From: Acidaminococcus massiliensis
Lineage (GTDB): Bacteria; Bacillota; Negativicutes; Acidaminococcales; Acidaminococcaceae
Direction of reading: 5' to 3'
Assembly (NCBI RefSeq): GCF_900095825.1
Contig: NZ_LT608315.1
Coordinates: 1,476,311 to 1,540,310 of the forward strand
Length of the DNA stretch: 64,000 bases
The notes beneath the pieces are model-generated. The model was not told the origin of the DNA, searched no databases, and was given only the letters and a program-made list of their open reading frames with translations. The number at the start of each line of letters is the position of its first letter. Position 1 is the first letter of the stretch. Below are positions 60,502-64,000 of the stretch, piece by piece. Made by a program: the position numbers and the translations under genes.

Positions 60502-61329
60502 ATGATGAAAGCAAAATGGATGAAAATGATGGCGGCGGCCCTGGCTGCAGTTTCTGCCTCCTTGGTGATTGCCGGGTGCGGCGGCAGCGCAAAGAAAGAA
60601 GCCAAAAAAGAAGAGGGAGGGACCCTGCGGGTCGCCATGACGGCCACCTTCCCGCCTTTTGAATATGTGGACAGCAAGACCCAGAAGTTCACCGGCATCG
60701 ATGTGGACATCGCCAACTACATCGCCAAGAAGCTGGGGAAGAAAGTGGAAGTCACCGATATGAAATTCGCCTCCCTGATCCCCACCCTTCAGAGCGGCCG
60801 GGCGGACATGGTGATCTCCGGGATCTCTCCCACGGCCAAGCGCAGTGAAGTGGTCAGCTTCACCAAACCCTATTTCTACCCGCCCAAAGCCATCGTGGCC
60901 AAGAAAGGGACCAACTTCACCACCCTGGAAGCCCTGAAAGGCCATAAGGCCGGTGCCACCATGGGCACCACCTATGTGAAGGAACTGAAATCCGTGCCGG
61001 GCATCGATGTAGTGGAACTGGACAGCGCCACCATGGCCGTCCAGGATGTCTTGAACGGCCGTCTGGATGCTACCGTGTGCGACGGCACCCATGCCATCGT
61101 GTTCTGCCAGGAACATCCGGAACTGGAAATGCACATGATGAAACTGTCCACCAGCAATGATGACACCTTTGCCATCGCCTTCCCGAAAGATTCCAAGGAT
61201 GTGGAAAAAGTCAACGCCATCCTGGATGAAATGAAGAAGAATGGGGATTTCCATAAGATCCTGGTGAAGCATATGGGCGAAGAACAGACGGCGGATTATG
61301 AAAAGAAAGTCAAGGAACTGGGCCTGTAA
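60502..61329 (+). CDS. Amino-acid ABC substrate-binding lipoprotein, first of two
   Basis: A 275-residue HisJ/GlnH-family binding protein with lipoprotein cysteine C26 (VIAGC). LRVAMTATFPPFEYVDSKT, TGIDVDIANYIAKKLG and ISGISPTAKRSEVVSFTKPY are family landmarks. It has AAAGGAG before tandem ATGs. It shares most conserved positions with the next product. Confidence 0.9.
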   Translation: MMKAKWMKMMAAALAAVSASLVIAGCGGSAKKEAKKEEGGTLRVAMTATFPPFEYVDSKTQKFTGIDVDIANYIAKKLGKKVEVTDMKFASLIPTLQSGRADMVISGISPTAKRSEVVSFTKPYFYPPKAIVAKKGTNFTTLEALKGHKAGATMGTTYVKELKSVPGIDVVELDSATMAVQDVLNGRLDATVCDGTHAIVFCQEHPELEMHMMKLSTSNDDTFAIAFPKDSKDVEKVNAILDEMKKNGDFHKILVKHMGEEQTADYEKKVKELGL

Positions 61330-61350
61330 CAAAGGAGAAGGGGAAATATC

Positions 61351-62187
61351 ATGGAACTGCGCAAGAAACTGCTGGCTGGATTGGCCATCGGACTGTCCGC
61401 CCTGCTGATCGCTGGCTGTGGCGGATCGGATACCAAGAAAGAAGCCGCCAAGGGAGCGGACGGGGGAAAGAAGCTGGTGGTGGCCATCAACGCCACCTTC
61501 CCGCCCTTTGAAAGCGTCAAGGAAGGCACCAAGGACTACACGGGCATCGATATCGAGATTGCCAAGTACATTGGGAAGAAGCTGGGGAGACCGGTGGAAT
61601 TCCAGGATATGAAGTTCGCTTCCCTGGTCCCTACCCTCCAGAGCGGCCGGGCGGACATGATCATTTCCGGGATCTCTCCCACCGCCAAACGGAAAGAAGT
61701 GGTCTCTTTCTCCAAGCCCTATTATTTCCCCATGAAGGCTCTGATCTTCAAGAAGGGGGCCGGATTCAAATCCCTGGCTGATCTGAAGGGGAAGAAAGCA
61801 GGGGCTTCCATGGGCACCACTTATGTGAAGGAACTGAAGGAAGCCGGCGGCATCGAAGTGACGGAACTGGACAATACCCCGCTGGTGGTCCAGGACATCA
61901 AGAACAGCCGTCTGGATGCCGGGCTCTTCGATTCGGCCCAGGCCTCCGTATTCGTGAAGGAGAATCCGGAGCTGGAAATGGCCATCCTGGATCTGCCCGT
62001 GGTCAACGACGATACCTTTGCCATCGCCCTGCCCAAAGATTCCAAGGATGTGGCCAAGATCAACGACATCCTGAAAGAAATGAAGTCCAACGGGGAATTC
62101 CACAAGATCCTGGTGCAATACCTGGGAGAAGCGGCCGCCAAGCAGTATGAAGCAGCGGAAGCCAAATTGGACATTGCCAAACAATAA
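61351..62187 (+). CDS. Amino-acid ABC substrate-binding lipoprotein, second of two
   Basis: A 278-residue paralogue of the preceding binding protein, lipid cysteine C23 (LIAGC). KLVVAINATFPPFESV, TGIDIEIAKYIGKKLG, SGRADMIISGISPTAKRKEVVSF and GASMGTTYVKELKEAGG recur almost exactly in both. A tandem duplication is likely. Two binding proteins for one permease would widen the ligand range. Confidence 0.9.
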   Translation: MELRKKLLAGLAIGLSALLIAGCGGSDTKKEAAKGADGGKKLVVAINATFPPFESVKEGTKDYTGIDIEIAKYIGKKLGRPVEFQDMKFASLVPTLQSGRADMIISGISPTAKRKEVVSFSKPYYFPMKALIFKKGAGFKSLADLKGKKAGASMGTTYVKELKEAGGIEVTELDNTPLVVQDIKNSRLDAGLFDSAQASVFVKENPELEMAILDLPVVNDDTFAIALPKDSKDVAKINDILKEMKSNGEFHKILVQYLGEAAAKQYEAAEAKLDIAKQ

Positions 62188-62215
62188 TCCCACTTGAAAA
62201 GAGAAGCGAAATCCT

Positions 62216-62872
62216 ATGTTTAAATTTTCCGTTTTAGTGCCATATCTGCCCCTTCTGGAAAGTGCTGTGTGGGTGACGTTGAAATTCACCTTCTTCTCCA
62301 CCTTCCTGGGGTTCATCGGGGGCTTTTTCCTGGCCCTCATCACCATCTCCCGGAACCGGATCCTGGCGCCCCTGGCCCGGTTCTATATTTCCGTCTTCCG
62401 GGGGACACCGCTTTTGGTGCAGCTGATGCTGATCTATTTCGCCACGCCCCAGATCACTGGATATACTATTTCAGCCCTGGAAGCCGGGGTCCTGTCCTTT
62501 GGACTGAATTCCGCGGCTTATATTTCAGAAGCTCTCCGGGGCGGTATCCTTTCCGTGGATAAAGGCCAGTGGGAAGCAGCCCTTTCCCTGGGGGTGCCCA
62601 AGCACCGGTTCATCCTGGACGTGATCCTGCCCCAGGCCATCAAGAATACTTTCCCGGCCCTGATCAACGAAAGCATCGCCCTCCTGAAGGATTCCAGCTT
62701 GGTTTCCGTCATCGGGGTGGCCGATACCCTGCGCTGGGCAGATTTGATCCAGGCCAAGACTTTCCGGGCTTTTGAAGCCTTCATCGTAGCGGCTGCCGTC
62801 TATTATGTGCTGGTGATGATCCTCACCTTTGTGGGAGCTTATTTTGAAAAGAAGGTGCGTATCAGTGACTGA
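62216..62872 (+). CDS. Amino-acid ABC transporter permease
   Basis: A 218-residue HisM/GlnP-type permease: [21 protein letters not shown]-like segment near residue 58 and EAA loop (EAALSLGVPKHRFILDVILPQAI). About five membrane helices. Its stop overlaps the ATPase start by eight bases. Confidence 0.93.
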   Translation: MFKFSVLVPYLPLLESAVWVTLKFTFFSTFLGFIGGFFLALITISRNRILAPLARFYISVFRGTPLLVQLMLIYFATPQITGYTISALEAGVLSFGLNSAAYISEALRGGILSVDKGQWEAALSLGVPKHRFILDVILPQAIKNTFPALINESIALLKDSSLVSVIGVADTLRWADLIQAKTFRAFEAFIVAAAVYYVLVMILTFVGAYFEKKVRISD

Positions 62873-63599
62873 CATCATCCAAGTAGAACATGTAGCAAAA
62901 AGTTTCGGCAGCCTGGAAGTGCTGAAAGACATCACCCTCAGTGTAGGGAAGGGGCAGGTGGTCACCATCATCGGTCCGTCCGGCAGCGGGAAATCCACCC
63001 TGCTCCGGTGCCTGAACCTGCTGGAAAGACCCAATGCCGGAAAAATCATCTTCGAAGGCCAGGATATCCTGGCACCGGGGGTCAAGATCGCGGACATCCG
63101 GAAAAAAGAAGTGATGGTGTTCCAGCACTTCAATCTGTTCAAGAACATGACCGTGCTCCGGAACGTGACCTATGCTCCCATGGTGGTCAACGGAAAGAGC
63201 CGGGAAGAAGCGGAAAAGGACGGCCGGGAGCTCTTGGCCAAGGTAGGCCTGGGAGATAAAGCGGACGAATATCCCAGCCGGCTTTCCGGGGGGCAGCAGC
63301 AGCGGGTGGCCATTGCCCGTGCCATGGCCATGCATCCCGATGTGCTTTTGCTGGACGAACCCACTTCTGCCCTGGATCCGGAAATGGTCAAAGAGGTGCT
63401 GGACGTGATCCGGGACCTGGCCAAAAGCGGCATCACCATGGTGCTGGTGACCCATGAAATGGGCTTTGCCCGGGATGTGTCCGATGTGATCCATTTCATG
63501 GACGGAGGCTACCTGGTGGAAAGCGCTCCTCCGGCGGAATTCTTCGCCCATCCCAAATCGGAACGGGCCCGGAAATTCCTTTCTAAGATCTTAGCCTGA
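62865..63599 (+). CDS. Amino-acid ABC transporter ATP-binding protein
   Basis: A 244-residue ABC ATPase with Walker A GPSGSGKST, Q-loop FQHFNLFKNMTV, signature [15 protein letters not shown], Walker [15 protein letters not shown] and H-loop VTHEMGFA. The GTG start within the permease end, behind GAAGG, gives MTDIIQVEHVAKSFG, the usual N-terminus; longer frames add unlike residues. Confidence 0.94.
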   Translation: MTDIIQVEHVAKSFGSLEVLKDITLSVGKGQVVTIIGPSGSGKSTLLRCLNLLERPNAGKIIFEGQDILAPGVKIADIRKKEVMVFQHFNLFKNMTVLRNVTYAPMVVNGKSREEAEKDGRELLAKVGLGDKADEYPSRLSGGQQQRVAIARAMAMHPDVLLLDEPTSALDPEMVKEVLDVIRDLAKSGITMVLVTHEMGFARDVSDVIHFMDGGYLVESAPPAEFFAHPKSERARKFLSKILA

Positions 63600-63606
63600 G
63601 GTGCCT

Positions 63607-64000
63607 ATGAAGATCCGTATCATCAACCCGGATTACGGGGTAGGGGAAAAAAACATGGCCCAGCGCTGCCGGATCCTCCAGCAGTTCGTGGGGCCCGATG
63701 TAGAACTGTCCATGGTCTGCCTCACCCGGACGAAAGTGGAAATCGACAGTGCCGCGGATGTAGTCCTGGCCGGGGCGGAGATCTTGGACCTGGCCCAGGA
63801 GGCGGAACAGGAAGGCTGTGATGCCGTGGTACTGTACTGCTTTTCCGATCCGGCGGCGGAAGCCTGCCGGGAACGGCTGAAAATCCCTGTAGTGGGCGGA
63901 GCCCAGGCATCGGTGCTCTTGGCGCCGCTCGTGGCCAGGCAGGCTGGGGTCATCCTCAGCGACCCTTCCCGGATCGGGGAAAAGGAACTGTTCCTGCCCA
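63607..64000 (+). CDS. Asp/Glu/hydantoin racemase family protein, 5' part
   Basis: The first 131 residues of a racemase, cut by the window end. IRIINPDYG, RTKVEIDSAADVVLAG and DAVVLYCFSDPAAEA match hydantoin racemase-type proteins, the cysteine in CFSDP being the first of the two catalytic cysteines; the second lies beyond the window. It starts seven bases after the ATPase gene and belongs to the same operon. Racemisation of an imported hydantoin or amino-acid derivative would complement the amidohydrolase-type genes upstream. Confidence 0.85.
   Translation, partial: MKIRIINPDYGVGEKNMAQRCRILQQFVGPDVELSMVCLTRTKVEIDSAADVVLAGAEILDLAQEAEQEGCDAVVLYCFSDPAAEACRERLKIPVVGGAQASVLLAPLVARQAGVILSDPSRIGEKELFLP

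Overview
The window reads as a GC-rich, strictly or mainly anaerobic bacterium of the class Negativicutes (Firmicutes with an outer membrane), most plausibly an Acidaminococcus-like amino-acid fermenter. This is inferred from gene content, not from a search. T-box, SAM and ZTP leaders, mrnC, long-form hpf and an infC-rpmI-rplT leader are Firmicute features. csaB, ftsEX, polar amino-acid ABC operons, pyruvate formate-lyase and dicarboxylate transporters fit an amino-acid-fermenting Negativicute. Almost every gene lies on the + strand. The exceptions are an IS3-type element, sfsA, an MBL-fold hydrolase and a LysR gene between about 18.6 and 22.7 kb.

Layout. 0-4.4 kb: translation and nucleotide genes gltX (cut by the window edge), cysS, mrnC and thyX, then an unknown gene. 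4.5-4.9 kb: tRNA-Asp-Phe-Gly-Cys cluster. 4.9-8.5 kb: PAP2 phosphatase, secreted M15-like protein, radical SAM protein, and a ZTP-riboswitch-controlled AICAR transformylase. 8.6-10.6 kb: T-box-controlled leuA. 10.7-15.2 kb: Nudix hydrolase, FNR-like regulator, pflA and pflB; perfect FNR boxes precede both pfl genes at identical spacing to the -10. 15.2-18.6 kb: SAM-riboswitch metQ, M20 peptidase, RluA-type pseudouridine synthase. 18.6-20.2 kb: IS3-family element sitting between the two arms of a terminator-like hairpin. 20.2-25.9 kb: sfsA, MBL hydrolase, and a divergent LysR / malolactic-type enzyme / DASS transporter locus.

26.0-33.1 kb holds the most unusual module: a 1645-residue protein with recognisable HD hydrolase, helical-repeat, nucleotidyltransferase, GNAT-like and phosphoribosyltransferase parts, followed by a divergent LDH/MDH-fold protein and a two-part flavodoxin-fold protein with a cysteine cluster. 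I do not recognise a described pathway for it. 33.3-37.8 kb: a CitMHS transporter, family III CoA-transferase and HMG-CoA-lyase-family enzyme behind three regularly spaced TTGTCGA-type sites, with a GntR/FCD regulator downstream. 38.0-42.7 kb: second DASS transporter, a lone amino-acid-binding lipoprotein, and a complete amino-acid ABC operon.

42.8-58.6 kb: housekeeping and envelope genes hpf, secA, prfB, a DUF5693-like membrane protein, csaB, ftsE, ftsX, an EnvC-like M23 peptidase, an S41 protease, a degenerate histidine-kinase-like protein, nfo, thiT, and infC-rpmI-rplT (infC probably starts at AUA). 58.6-64.0 kb: two NodB-type deacetylase/amidohydrolase genes, two amino-acid-binding lipoproteins, permease, ATPase and a hydantoin/aspartate racemase cut by the window end, which together look like an uptake-and-hydrolysis operon for an amino-acid derivative. 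Two families of palindromic terminators recur between genes throughout. No CRISPR array, rRNA or prophage was seen.
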